NCBI RefSeq assembly: GCF_021049245.1
Contig: NZ_CP088020.1
Location: 564,001 to 628,000 of the forward strand
Reading direction: 5' to 3'
From: Radiobacillus kanasensis
Lineage (GTDB): Bacteria; Bacillota; Bacilli; Bacillales; Amphibacillaceae
DNA length: 64,000 bases
The notes under the pieces are model-generated. The model was given only the letters and a program-made list of their open reading frames with translations. It was not told the origin of the DNA and made no database searches. The translations under genes were made by a program, and so were the position numbers. Below are positions 46,397-54,919 of the stretch, in pieces. Every line of letters begins with the position of its first letter. The stretch's first letter is position 1.

Positions 46397-47180
46397 ATAT
46401 ATCGAAATGATTCGGGTTCGGTTTCTCATGATGCTTGCCTATCGAACGAACTATTATAGTGGAATCCTTATTTATAGTATTAATATCGGAGCGTATTATT
46501 TTCTTTGGACAGCAATTTATGGAGATAAAGGGTCGATAGAAGGCATGTCGGTTGGGCAGATGACGACCTATGTAGCTATCTCTTGGATGGCGCGAGCTTT
46601 CTATTTTAACAATATTGATCGAGAAATTGCTCAAGAGATCAAGGAAGGAAAAGTGGCGGTGGAATTCATTCGCCCCTATCATTATTTGCTAATGAAAATG
46701 ATGCAAGGACTCGGTGAAGGGATATTCCGCTTAAGCTTTTTCTCGGTTCCAGGAATGTTGATTGTTGCTCTGATTTTTCCAATCACATTTTCGGTTGACG
46801 TTACGACATGGCTTTCCTTTGCATTAGCGATTATATTCAGTTTTATCATTAATACACAGATTAATTTGCTTACAGGTGTCTTAACGTTCTTCTTCTTTAA
46901 TAATGCTGGACTGATACAAGCGAAGCGGGTGGTTATTGACTTATTCTCTGGATTGCTCATTCCGATTAGCTTTTTTCCAATGTGGGCACAGGACGCGATG
47001 GGTTTCTTCCCGTTTCAAGCAATCAGCTATATTCCAAGCATGATTTTCACAGAATCCTTTACAGGGAATGAAGTGATGGAGTCCCTGATATTCCAAGGGG
47101 TATGGGCTTTATTACTTATCATTCCTATTCAAGTGCTGTGGGTAATAGCAAAAAAACAACTAACCGTACAGGGGGGATAG
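46389..47180 (+). CDS. ABC exporter permease 1 (ABC2_membrane_6)
   Basis: 263 residues, six membrane segments. The ATG overlaps the stop of the ATPase gene (ATGGCTAA), a sign of coupled translation. The region EIKEGKVAVEFIRPYHYLLMKMMQGLGE matches the conserved G-x-hydrophobic-hydrophobic-RP loop of ABC2_membrane_6 permeases. It forms the channel with the next gene product. A longer frame from 46290 exists but lies wholly within the ATPase gene. Confidence 0.88.
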   Translation: MAKYIEMIRVRFLMMLAYRTNYYSGILIYSINIGAYYFLWTAIYGDKGSIEGMSVGQMTTYVAISWMARAFYFNNIDREIAQEIKEGKVAVEFIRPYHYLLMKMMQGLGEGIFRLSFFSVPGMLIVALIFPITFSVDVTTWLSFALAIIFSFIINTQINLLTGVLTFFFFNNAGLIQAKRVVIDLFSGLLIPISFFPMWAQDAMGFFPFQAISYIPSMIFTESFTGNEVMESLIFQGVWALLLIIPIQVLWVIAKKQLTVQGG

Positions 47181-47182
47181 GG

Positions 47183-47968
47183 ATGAAATATACGTCTATC
47201 TTCTTTCAATATGTTGCTCAGTATATGAAAACTCGTCTTACTTATCGGGTAGATATGGTCATTGAAATATTATCCGATCTACTTTTTCAAGCGGTAAACT
47301 TAATTTTTATCTTAATCGTGTTTGGACATACGCAACTACTAGGTGGCTGGTCAAGGGATGAGATTATCTTCATTTATGGATTCTTCCTCGTACCTTTTGC
47401 AATTTTCGGAGCGTTCTTTAACATCTGGGATTTTAACGAACGGTATATCGTAAAAGGGGAAATGGACCGTATCCTAACACGCCCCATCCATAGTCTCTTT
47501 CAAATCATTTTAGAGAGAATGGAATTGGAATCGTTGTTTGGTGTATTTACCGGGATTGGGGTTATGCTTTATTCCGCCAGTCAGTTAGGATTATCTTTTT
47601 CCTGGTATGATCCATTCGTGTTTGTAGTACTCGTTTTGGGTGGGGTCTTTGTATATGCAGGGATCTTCGTTTTGCTCGCTAGTATTAGCTTTTGGTCGGA
47701 CAGTCCCACTAGTATTATGCCAATGATGTACAACATTGGGAACTATGGACGCTATCCGGTGGATATATACAACAATGTGATTCGCTTTGTATTAACGTGG
47801 ATTTTGCCATTTGCGTTTGTTGGGGTATATCCGTCTGCGTATTTCTTAGGAAGAGAAGATTGGTATGGGTATGCATTTTTAACACCAGTAATGGGCCTTC
47901 TTTTCTTCGGTATCTCCGTACTCGTTTGGAATGTTGGAGTAACAAAATATCGAGGAGCTGGAAACTAA
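47183..47968 (+). CDS. ABC exporter permease 2 (ABC2_membrane_6)
   Basis: 261 residues, six membrane segments, and the matching loop YIVKGEMDRILTRPIHSLFQIILERMELE. GGGGGGATAGGG precedes the ATG two bases after the preceding stop. With the ATPase and permease 1 it makes a three-gene exporter ended by the terminator at 47986. Confidence 0.88.
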   Translation: MKYTSIFFQYVAQYMKTRLTYRVDMVIEILSDLLFQAVNLIFILIVFGHTQLLGGWSRDEIIFIYGFFLVPFAIFGAFFNIWDFNERYIVKGEMDRILTRPIHSLFQIILERMELESLFGVFTGIGVMLYSASQLGLSFSWYDPFVFVVLVLGGVFVYAGIFVLLASISFWSDSPTSIMPMMYNIGNYGRYPVDIYNNVIRFVLTWILPFAFVGVYPSAYFLGREDWYGYAFLTPVMGLLFFGISVLVWNVGVTKYRGAGN

Positions 47969-47985
47969 TAAGAAAAGTATCCATT

Positions 47986-48030
47986 CAAGCCCCCCTTTCC
48001 CAATAAGGACAAGGAGGGGCTTGTTTTTTT
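47986..48030 (+). terminator. Intrinsic terminator of the ABC operon
   Basis: CAAGCCCCCCTT and AAGGAGGGGCTTG pair, followed by TTTTTTT. Confidence 0.92.
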
Positions 48031-48100
48031 CTGTGTTCAATGGATAATTCTATTCATTCGGCAATATAATGTGGAAAGGTTTCTACAGGAGGTATCGCTA

Positions 48101-48562
48101 ATGAAATTCACTGTAGAATATATTCCATTAAGTAAGATAAAAACGGATTTATCATTAAAACTTACGGAACGCATTCGACGCTTACGAATGTTTATGTTGG
48201 ATTGTATGCATCTGTTAGTCGTTAAAAAGGATAAGAAGAACGACAGCTACACACTTTTGGGTGGGGAAAATCAGTTGGAATATTTGAAAAAGCATACAAA
48301 CCAAACCTACGCGCCTTGTATAGTAGATGTTGAGAAGCGGAAATCGAAATTACTAGCTATTCTACGAAAGGACGTGGAACGAGAAGATCATCCGATGATT
48401 CCGAGTGGATGGAGTATTATTCGTAGTTTTTTAAAGGAGGAGCCTAGGTTTCGTGAATTGTCCCGTATGGATCAGTTGAAAGTATTAATGATTGGGGTAC
48501 GGTATAAAAAAACAGTGATAGAAACGATGAAAAATACGGTTCATCAACTGCATAGAAAGTAG
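48101..48562 (+). CDS. Unknown protein with ParB-N-like start
   Basis: 153 residues, basic. The start EYIPLSKIKTDLSLKLTERIRRLRMFMLDCMHLLVVKKD...YTLLGGENQLEYL looks like the amino-terminal ParB/sulfiredoxin-like fold (I-P-x-x-x-I-x followed by a G-E/N-x-x-x-x-A-like loop), but the key G-x-R-R-x-x-A motif is only partial. AGGAGGT precedes the ATG at 48101. No operon partner. Function unknown. Confidence 0.6.
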   Translation: MKFTVEYIPLSKIKTDLSLKLTERIRRLRMFMLDCMHLLVVKKDKKNDSYTLLGGENQLEYLKKHTNQTYAPCIVDVEKRKSKLLAILRKDVEREDHPMIPSGWSIIRSFLKEEPRFRELSRMDQLKVLMIGVRYKKTVIETMKNTVHQLHRK

Positions 48563-48643
48563 AGTTAAGGAGTGGGTCCCCTGCTCCTTTTTGTTTTGTC
48601 CCCTATGTTACAATGAAAAGGACAAAATGTGGGGGACGTGCAA

Positions 48644-49543
48644 ATGAAACGAAAACCGATTTATGTAGAAATTCCAATTCAGGCTGAAATGGACAAGCTA
48701 TGGGAAGCAACACAAAACCCCGAGCTTCATGAGCAGTGGGATTTGCGGTTTTCCAAGATTTATTATCTGCCAAAAAAAGAGGGGAAGCCTCAGGAGTTTT
48801 CTTACCAAACGAAAATTGGCCCTTTCCAGGTAGAGGGGTGGGGGAAAAGTGTCGGTAGCTTCCAAGGAAAGGATGACTCAAGAACATCCTCCTTACACTT
48901 CGGAACGGATCAAACAATCTCCCCGATTCGGGAAGGAAGAGGCTATTGGAAATACATTCCCGACGGTGAATCGATTACTTTTCTAACAGAATATAACTAC
49001 CAAACTAGCTTTGGGAGACTAGGAGCTTTTGTAGATCGCTTTCTGTTTCGACCCGTTATGGGTTGGGGGACAGCTCTCAGCTTTGATGTGTTGAAGAGAT
49101 GGATGGAAAAAGGGGAGAGTCCCCAGCACCAATACACTCGTTTTTTGAGCTTTTGGATGATTAGTTTTTTATTCCTTTTCATTTGGATGTATCATGGTGC
49201 GGTTCCTAAACTTTTCTTTATGGATGAAGCGGAACTCCAAATGGTGCAAACGATATTACCATTTGGAGAGGAATCCATCCGCTCCGTAGTAAGAGTTATA
49301 GGTTGGGCAGAGGTCTTGTTCGGTCTTTTGTTTGTTTTCATGGGAAGGAAAAAGCCCTTATTCATCGTGCAGCTTATCTTGTTTCCTATCTTAACACTGG
49401 CGGCAATATGGGGAGACCCTTCCGTTCTGTCCCATCCCTTTAGTCCTTTGACTTTTAATCTTACTCTTATTCTTCTATCCTGGTTCGGTTTGAAGTTGGG
49501 CTCTGATATTCCTACCGCTAAATCCTGCAAACGAAAGAGATGA
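48644..49543 (+). CDS. SRPBCC plus DoxX-like membrane protein (YndG-like)
   Basis: 299 residues: a START/SRPBCC-like lipid-binding domain (1-150, with WEATQNPELHEQWDLRF and the final GWGTALSFDVLKRWME helix) followed by a DoxX-like four-helix membrane domain (165-290). The fusion suggests binding of a hydrophobic ligand at the membrane. It is the first of three genes arranged like yndG-yndH-yndJ of B. subtilis as I recall it. GGGGGA precedes the ATG. Confidence 0.75.
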   Translation: MKRKPIYVEIPIQAEMDKLWEATQNPELHEQWDLRFSKIYYLPKKEGKPQEFSYQTKIGPFQVEGWGKSVGSFQGKDDSRTSSLHFGTDQTISPIREGRGYWKYIPDGESITFLTEYNYQTSFGRLGAFVDRFLFRPVMGWGTALSFDVLKRWMEKGESPQHQYTRFLSFWMISFLFLFIWMYHGAVPKLFFMDEAELQMVQTILPFGEESIRSVVRVIGWAEVLFGLLFVFMGRKKPLFIVQLILFPILTLAAIWGDPSVLSHPFSPLTFNLTLILLSWFGLKLGSDIPTAKSCKRKR

Positions 49544-49550
49544 ACTCTAC

Positions 49551-50165
49551 ATGTCTATATACCGTGATGTAATGGGGGAGGCTTTTCATAGACTACATCC
49601 CATGCTTCAAAAAAGATATTGTTTTACAACGGACTCCACCTTCGTTGCAAAGGGGACGATGCATGTCATTACAGGTGGGCCAAGATGGCTAGCCCCACTT
49701 TTTTGGCTTGCGGCGAAGCGAAAGCTTTTATTCCCAGAACGAGGCTGTAACGTTCCGTTTATAATCACAAACCGTACTAACGAAAAGCAGGTTCATTGGG
49801 AACGTGCCTTCTATTTTCCTGGCAGGACTCGTTATTTTAATGCTGTGATGCGTTTAGATTCGGAGAGATGTGTTATCGAAGATTACCTGGGTGAGTCTGC
49901 TGTTGTCTATTCGGACTTAGTTTTTGTGGTGTCTGATAGGGGTTCTATTACGATCTCTTCCCAAAATCAGCGCCTGTTAATCGGGAAAAAGGAGATTCCA
50001 TTGCCTAAAATGTTTCAAGGGATTGCTACGGTAAAAGAGGGCTATGACGATGAAAAAGGTGTGTACACGATTAATGTTTCGGTAAGAAATCCAATCATTG
50101 GACGTGTTTTTGCTTATGAAGGGGAGTTTGTTCAACATGAAAATAAGAACAGTCGCAATCTGTAA
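49551..50165 (+). CDS. DUF4166 protein (YndH-like)
   Basis: 204 residues. DUF4166 pattern: FHRLHPMLQKRY, GPRWLAPLFWLAAKRKLLFPERG, VHWERAFYFPGRTRYFNAVM, SQNQRLLIGKKEIPLP. The start ATG is seven bases after the previous stop and overlaps the next gene by 29 bases, so the three genes are one operon. The family is thought to be lipid-related, without proof. Confidence 0.85.
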   Translation: MSIYRDVMGEAFHRLHPMLQKRYCFTTDSTFVAKGTMHVITGGPRWLAPLFWLAAKRKLLFPERGCNVPFIITNRTNEKQVHWERAFYFPGRTRYFNAVMRLDSERCVIEDYLGESAVVYSDLVFVVSDRGSITISSQNQRLLIGKKEIPLPKMFQGIATVKEGYDDEKGVYTINVSVRNPIIGRVFAYEGEFVQHENKNSRNL

Positions 50166-51711
50166 TCTTTTCCTTGTTTTCATTCTAATCTTTTTCGGAG
50201 CGCATCCATGGTATTACGTGTTATTAACACTGGCTCAGCTTGTGTATGTGCCCATTGTTCTACATATGCTTCTGGAGAAACAAGGAGGAAAGCATCCTTG
50301 GATTGTTCGCTTGATGATGGTGGCATCCCTTTCTGTATTTGTTTTACAACTAACGGATGAAACGAATTGGGATGGCTTATTAGCAGCAATCTATCTTTTG
50401 TTTACGGTTGTCGTTGGTGTGACGGGGATAAAGCGATTTTTACAGCGTGGTTTTATTGATTTGGAAGAGTTCATGATGGAGGTAGGGATGGTTCACCTCG
50501 CAGTGGGCGGAGCATGGTTTTTAGCGTATGAGTTAAACTTAGATGTAGGTTTTTCTCCAATCATTACGTGGTTAACCGCCATCCATTTTCACTATGCAGG
50601 GTTTCTCTTTCCAGTTTTTATCGGATTTATCGGTCGGATCCAAAAATCAAGGATGTACGCCTTTTTTGCTGTAACTGCTTGTTTGGCACCATGGATAGTA
50701 GCAATAGGAATAACTTTTTCAAGACTGCTAGAGGTTGTTTCTGTACTTGTCTATATCGTGGGTATCTACGGATGTATTTATCTAGTCATTCAAACACCTT
50801 TCCCGAAATCTATACAGAAGGTAGTCATCCCAACTTCCTTTATAGCATTAGGAGTGAGTATTCTATTTTCTCTTCTGTATGCAGTAGGAAATTTAACAGG
50901 TTTCTTTACTGTAAGTATTTCGTTTATGCTGCTGTTTCATGGAGGCATGAATGGGTTACTGTATGCAGGATTAGGGGTGCTCGGTTGGTATCTTCACACA
51001 CCAGCTCCAAAAGAGCATGACTGGGACTTTCCTATCAGTCAGATAAGAGGCTGGAAAAATAAACGAAAGCTGGAAGAATCGACTCAAACAGTGAGAGGGC
51101 TAGTAGATAACATGGATATCTATGAATTGGCATCACTGGATTCTATGGTTCGAAGATTTTATGAACAAACGTTTGATTATCAATTAACAGCACGTGTGTA
51201 TTGGCGGCGTTGGTTTCTTCCGTTTGCCTTTCTTTATAAGTTTGTCAGCAGATTTGTCCAACAGATTAACCTGCCCATTTCGTCTAACGAAGTAGAAATG
51301 ACAGGATCTATTGTAAAGGTAGATGATTCGGAAGACGGAAGACAATCCGTTCGGGCGTGGATTCGTAAAGTGAAAAACCAAACCGCTTTCGTCGCGCTCT
51401 ATTCTTTTCATAAAACGAAGGAAGAGACGTATATGAATATTGCCTTGCCGTTGCCATTTTCAACAATGATTGGTATTTTGAAGCTAAATGTCGAAGATAA
51501 GCATCTTCAATTGTCTAGCAATGGAAGGGGAAATTCTGAAGCAGGGATTTATTTGGGTCTAGGGAAAAATGTGATGAAATTACCGTTACAAGAACATTTT
51601 CTCGTTTCTTCTGTTGGGGAGAGGTACTTAAAAGCAACACATCGCATGACTATTTTCTCCCTACCGTTTCTAACAATTGAGTATAAAATCAAGCTTAAGG
51701 ATTCTCTGTGA
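50137..51711 (+). CDS. yndJ: YndJ-like membrane protein
   Basis: 524 residues. The first 290 residues have about nine membrane segments (GGAWFLAYELNLDVGFSPIITWLTAIHFHYAGFLFPVFIG is the conserved core of the YndJ family). A carboxyl-terminal soluble part (300-524) follows, whose repeated strand pattern resembles the preceding DUF4166 protein's lipid-facing domain. Function unknown. Together with the two upstream genes it makes a membrane-lipid-related operon. Confidence 0.8.
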   Translation: MKIRTVAICNLFLVFILIFFGAHPWYYVLLTLAQLVYVPIVLHMLLEKQGGKHPWIVRLMMVASLSVFVLQLTDETNWDGLLAAIYLLFTVVVGVTGIKRFLQRGFIDLEEFMMEVGMVHLAVGGAWFLAYELNLDVGFSPIITWLTAIHFHYAGFLFPVFIGFIGRIQKSRMYAFFAVTACLAPWIVAIGITFSRLLEVVSVLVYIVGIYGCIYLVIQTPFPKSIQKVVIPTSFIALGVSILFSLLYAVGNLTGFFTVSISFMLLFHGGMNGLLYAGLGVLGWYLHTPAPKEHDWDFPISQIRGWKNKRKLEESTQTVRGLVDNMDIYELASLDSMVRRFYEQTFDYQLTARVYWRRWFLPFAFLYKFVSRFVQQINLPISSNEVEMTGSIVKVDDSEDGRQSVRAWIRKVKNQTAFVALYSFHKTKEETYMNIALPLPFSTMIGILKLNVEDKHLQLSSNGRGNSEAGIYLGLGKNVMKLPLQEHFLVSSVGERYLKATHRMTIFSLPFLTIEYKIKLKDSL

Positions 51712-51771
51712 TTAAATCATAAGAAGACTGGTCATAACTATTAAAAACAGGATTAAAAGGGTGAAGGAACC

Positions 51772-52002
51772 ATGTATCTGACAGTTAAAGAGACAGCAGA
51801 TTATTTGCAGCTTTCGGAATCTAAAATTGAAGCACTCATTCATCACAATAAGATTCGCGCCATCCATGATGGACAGGAATTTTTAATCAACAAGGAACAG
51901 TTTGAATCTCATCTTGAACAGGTAGAGAAATTACATAAAATGATGCAGGAATATTTACAGGAGCCAATTCCAGAAAGTATCGATGTGAAAGATGAAGATT
52001 AA
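51772..52002 (+). CDS. Excisionase-family DNA-binding protein
   Basis: 76 residues: a MerR/excisionase-type winged helix (YLTVKETADYLQLSESKIEALIHHNKIRAIHDGQEFLINKEQFESHLEQ) and a short acidic tail. No prophage or integrase gene is near, so it is probably a small regulator and not a phage excisionase. GTGAAGGAACC precedes the ATG. Confidence 0.8.
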   Translation: MYLTVKETADYLQLSESKIEALIHHNKIRAIHDGQEFLINKEQFESHLEQVEKLHKMMQEYLQEPIPESIDVKDED

Positions 52003-52048
52003 AAGAAAAAATTTTCAAAATAATGATTAATTTGCAGGGTAATAGGAC

Positions 52049-52077
52049 TTTATATCTAGGTATGAATAGTCTATAAT
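52049..52077 (+). promoter_or_regulatory. Promoter before the c-di-GMP riboswitch
   Basis: TATAAT at 52072-52077 is a perfect -10 box; TTTATA 17 bases upstream is a weak -35. Transcription would start near 52084, just before the aptamer. Confidence 0.6.
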
Positions 52078-52098
52078 AGACATATAATCTAATAATCT

Positions 52099-52182
52099 AA
52101 AGCGAAAAGGCAAACCCACTGAAAAGCGGGGACGCAAAACCACGGGTCTAAGGCACTATGCTAAGATTGCCGGGTTACCGAA
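52099..52182 (+). ncRNA. c-di-GMP-I (GEMM) riboswitch
   Basis: The conserved core is intact: AAAAGGCAAACCCACTGAAA, then GCGGGGACGCAAAACCACGG, GTCTAAGGCACTATGCTAAG, and ATTGCCGGGTTACCGAAG. It is the class I cyclic di-GMP aptamer. The gene that follows encodes a diguanylate cyclase, so the ligand is the gene's own product. No clear terminator follows; control may be at translation or by an overlooked fold. Confidence 0.93.
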
Positions 52183-52236
52183 GTTTTTATGGTGGTATTC
52201 GTTTTGGATGTCACTTTTTTTATGGGGGAAAAACCA

Positions 52237-53349
52237 ATGATTGGGCAAATAGTAAATTTAGATAAAAAGCCTTTAGTTCGAGAAATTTTGAATACGCTTT
52301 GGATGATTGTTGGTTTATACGTCCTGATGACCTCCTTAAATATGATTTTTACTTCACAGGATACTGGACTATTCTTTCAAAAAGTGGTGTTATCCCCAAC
52401 TATTGAACTGATTTTAACAGTACTCGTATTAGAATTGGTTACCTATAAAGAAGTCGAATATGTGGATTATATTCTTATTACGGGAATGAACGTAATCGCT
52501 TGTATTATCATGTTAGCGATTTACGATAAGCCGATGACGACATTTATACTCATATTTCCGATTCTCTTATCTTTATTTTTTTATAAAATGCGCCTTTTAA
52601 TTTATTCGGTAGTAATCGCTTTTATTTCTGTTGTATTCGTGTACTTGTTTTCCTACCAAAAATATGTAGAACTTTCTGCTTCCGATTTCATTTTGACCTT
52701 TGCATTGTTAATTGGAACGGCTTTTATTATCAGTCGATTTATGCAGCATAACTTCCAAGTACGGAATAAACTGATGGAAATTATGGAAGAGAAACAGGAA
52801 TTGACGTTGAAAAACGTTCACATGGAGCGACTAAATCGGATTGATCCCGTTACAGAGCTGTACAATCACCGTTCGTTTCACGAACACTTGGATTCGATTT
52901 TCCGAATAGAGAATCCGGAGCAATTAGAGGTGCATGTAGCGGTTTTAGATATTGATAATTTTAAATCCGTAAATGATCGCTTCGGCCACCTCGCTGGAGA
53001 TCGAGTGATTGCGATTGTTGCGAGACAAATTCATCAACATTTATCTGCAGATGATTTTCCTTCCCGATATGGGGGAGAAGAATTCTCCATCGTAAGCATC
53101 GGAAAGACCACGATGGAATTCTATCAGCAAGTGGAAGAAATAAGAGTAAACCTATCGCAAGTCCATCATAAAGAATTGAATGGAGAGCAGGTTACGATAA
53201 GTATCGGTGTGCAAAAATTAGAAGCAGGAATGGATAAAGAAGCTTTATTCAGCGCTGCAGATGCTTCATTATACATGGCTAAGGGAACAGGTAAGAATAA
53301 TACGGTAGTCAATCGAGGAAACTTTTGGCCAGAATCTGCGACAAACTAA
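52237..53349 (+). CDS. Membrane-bound diguanylate cyclase
   Basis: 370 residues. About five to six membrane segments (15-165) are followed by a short coiled linker (175-195) and a GGDEF domain with ATP/GTP site DIDNFKSVNDRFGHLAGDRV and active site RYGGEEF (GGEEF at 279-283). The product-inhibition I-site RxxD is altered to SADD (R replaced by S at 270), so the enzyme may escape direct feedback. GGGGG precedes the ATG at 52237; a longer frame from 52189 begins just after the riboswitch. The amino-terminal membrane region resembles a multi-helix sensor of unknown ligand. Confidence 0.9.
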   Translation: MIGQIVNLDKKPLVREILNTLWMIVGLYVLMTSLNMIFTSQDTGLFFQKVVLSPTIELILTVLVLELVTYKEVEYVDYILITGMNVIACIIMLAIYDKPMTTFILIFPILLSLFFYKMRLLIYSVVIAFISVVFVYLFSYQKYVELSASDFILTFALLIGTAFIISRFMQHNFQVRNKLMEIMEEKQELTLKNVHMERLNRIDPVTELYNHRSFHEHLDSIFRIENPEQLEVHVAVLDIDNFKSVNDRFGHLAGDRVIAIVARQIHQHLSADDFPSRYGGEEFSIVSIGKTTMEFYQQVEEIRVNLSQVHHKELNGEQVTISIGVQKLEAGMDKEALFSAADASLYMAKGTGKNNTVVNRGNFWPESATN

Positions 53350-53358
53350 ACATAAAAC

Positions 53359-53394
53359 AAACCCGTAGCACTCGAGATGCTACGGGTTCTTTCG
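53359..53394. terminator. Bidirectional terminator
   Basis: AACCCGTAGCA and TGCTACGGGTT pair around a palindromic CTCGAG loop. It separates convergent cyclase and aldehyde dehydrogenase genes. Confidence 0.85.
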
Positions 53395-53396
53395 TA

Positions 53397-54761
53397 TCAT
53401 TTTAAAAATCGCTTTAATAGCTTCAATCCATGTTTCGTATTCGGATAGCGAAATGGAATATCGAAGCTCGTCGTCTGTTTTAAAATGCTTTTTTTATGGG
53501 AGAATGTCTCAAAGCTCGCTTTCCCATGATAAGAACCGGTCCCACTACTGCCAATACCGCCAAACGGTAGATAGGGGGATGCAAAATGGTAAATCGTATC
53601 ATTTACACAACCACCGCCAAAGGAAACTCTTTCAAGGATATCCTTTTCAACATGTGAGTTCTCCGTAAACAAGTATAAAGCCAATGGATTTGGTGAATGT
53701 TCAATCCCTTGATGAACTTCCTCTAAATCATTGTATTCTAATATAGGAAGGATTGGCCCGAATATCTCTTCGTGCATGATGGGATGATTCCAGTTAATGT
53801 CCGTTAAAATGGTAGGCTCTATAATACGTTGTTGCTCATCATGCTCCCCACCCAATTTCTTATTTCCATCTTCTAAGAACGCCACGAGACGATTAAAGTG
53901 ACGTTTGGATACAATCTTAGTAAAGCGATCCGTTTCAAGTGCATCTTTATATAGATGAACAATAGCATTTTCCAGTTCTTGAAGAAAGGCATTTTTTATT
54001 GTGTGATGAACATAGACATAATCAGGGGCAATACAAGTTTGACCGGCATTTACAAACTTCCCCCAGGCTACTCGTTTTGCTGCAAGTTTTAAGTGAGCAT
54101 CCTCATGAATAATACAAGGACTCTTTCCACCAAGCTCTAGCGTGATAGGGGTAAGCTGTTTGGCTGCCGCCTCCATAATGATTTTTCCAACCGAAACACT
54201 TCCCGTAAAAAAGATATAATCAAACTTTTGTTGTAATAGCTGCTTGCTTACTTCCGCATCACCTTGCAAGACGGTTATATAAGAATCGGGAAAAATCTCT
54301 TCAATAATACGTTGAATGACTTCCGATGTTTTCAGTGTTAGCTCAGACGGTTTGACAACCGCACAATTGCCAGCAGCTATAGCTCCAATGAGTGGTGCTA
54401 TAGCTAATTGGAATGGGTAGTTCCATGGTGCGATGATAAGGGAAACTCCATAGGGACTTGGGTGCATATAACTTTTAGATCCTATATGTGTAAGAGGCGT
54501 TTTTACTTTTTTTGGTTTGATCCATGTTTTCAAGTGTTTCATGATAAAACGGATTTCCTCTAATAGGATACCAATTTCAGAAGAGTAGGCTTCAAAGGGA
54601 GACTTGTTTAAATCATGGTGAAGAGCATCTATGATTGCTTGTTCATTAAGTTTAATGGCATCCTTTAAAGCTTTCAGCGCTTTCATGCGATACGCATATT
54701 CTAACGTAGTTCCCGTTCGAAAAAAGGCTTTTTGCGTATCCACTGTTTTCTTTATATTCAT
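53397..54761 (-). CDS. Aldehyde dehydrogenase (class 3-like, membrane-associated type)
   Basis: 454 residues. Motifs: IIAPWNYPFQLAIAPLIGAIAAGN, VKPSELT, FFTGSVSVGKIIMEAAAK (NAD site), ELGGKSP (Glu general base), and NAGQTCIAPDY with the catalytic cysteine. The basic, hydrophobic carboxyl end (HGLKLLKRFLK) is like the fatty-aldehyde dehydrogenase branch (YwdH-like). It oxidises aldehydes to acids with NAD(P). A longer frame reaches 54782, but the AGGAGA lies between the two, so the ATG at 54761 or the TTG at 54767 is the real start. Confidence 0.92.
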   Translation of the reverse strand: MNIKKTVDTQKAFFRTGTTLEYAYRMKALKALKDAIKLNEQAIIDALHHDLNKSPFEAYSSEIGILLEEIRFIMKHLKTWIKPKKVKTPLTHIGSKSYMHPSPYGVSLIIAPWNYPFQLAIAPLIGAIAAGNCAVVKPSELTLKTSEVIQRIIEEIFPDSYITVLQGDAEVSKQLLQQKFDYIFFTGSVSVGKIIMEAAAKQLTPITLELGGKSPCIIHEDAHLKLAAKRVAWGKFVNAGQTCIAPDYVYVHHTIKNAFLQELENAIVHLYKDALETDRFTKIVSKRHFNRLVAFLEDGNKKLGGEHDEQQRIIEPTILTDINWNHPIMHEEIFGPILPILEYNDLEEVHQGIEHSPNPLALYLFTENSHVEKDILERVSFGGGCVNDTIYHFASPYLPFGGIGSSGTGSYHGKASFETFSHKKSILKQTTSFDIPFRYPNTKHGLKLLKRFLK

Positions 54762-54919
54762 GACAAGTTTGTCTCCTAACATTGAGATAGACTAATTGTA
54801 CTGAATTTTTCGAGGAATAGAAAGAAAAGATTAATGTTGGAAAATTAAAGGAAATTTCAAAATTTTGTAGAAAAAACATATATAAGAACGAATCGACGAC
54901 CGAGAAAAGAAGGTGAAGT

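Noticed and set aside
51772..52002. Excisionase-like protein as sign of a prophage
   Set aside because: No integrase, attachment site or phage genes nearby; the domain is common in ordinary small regulators.
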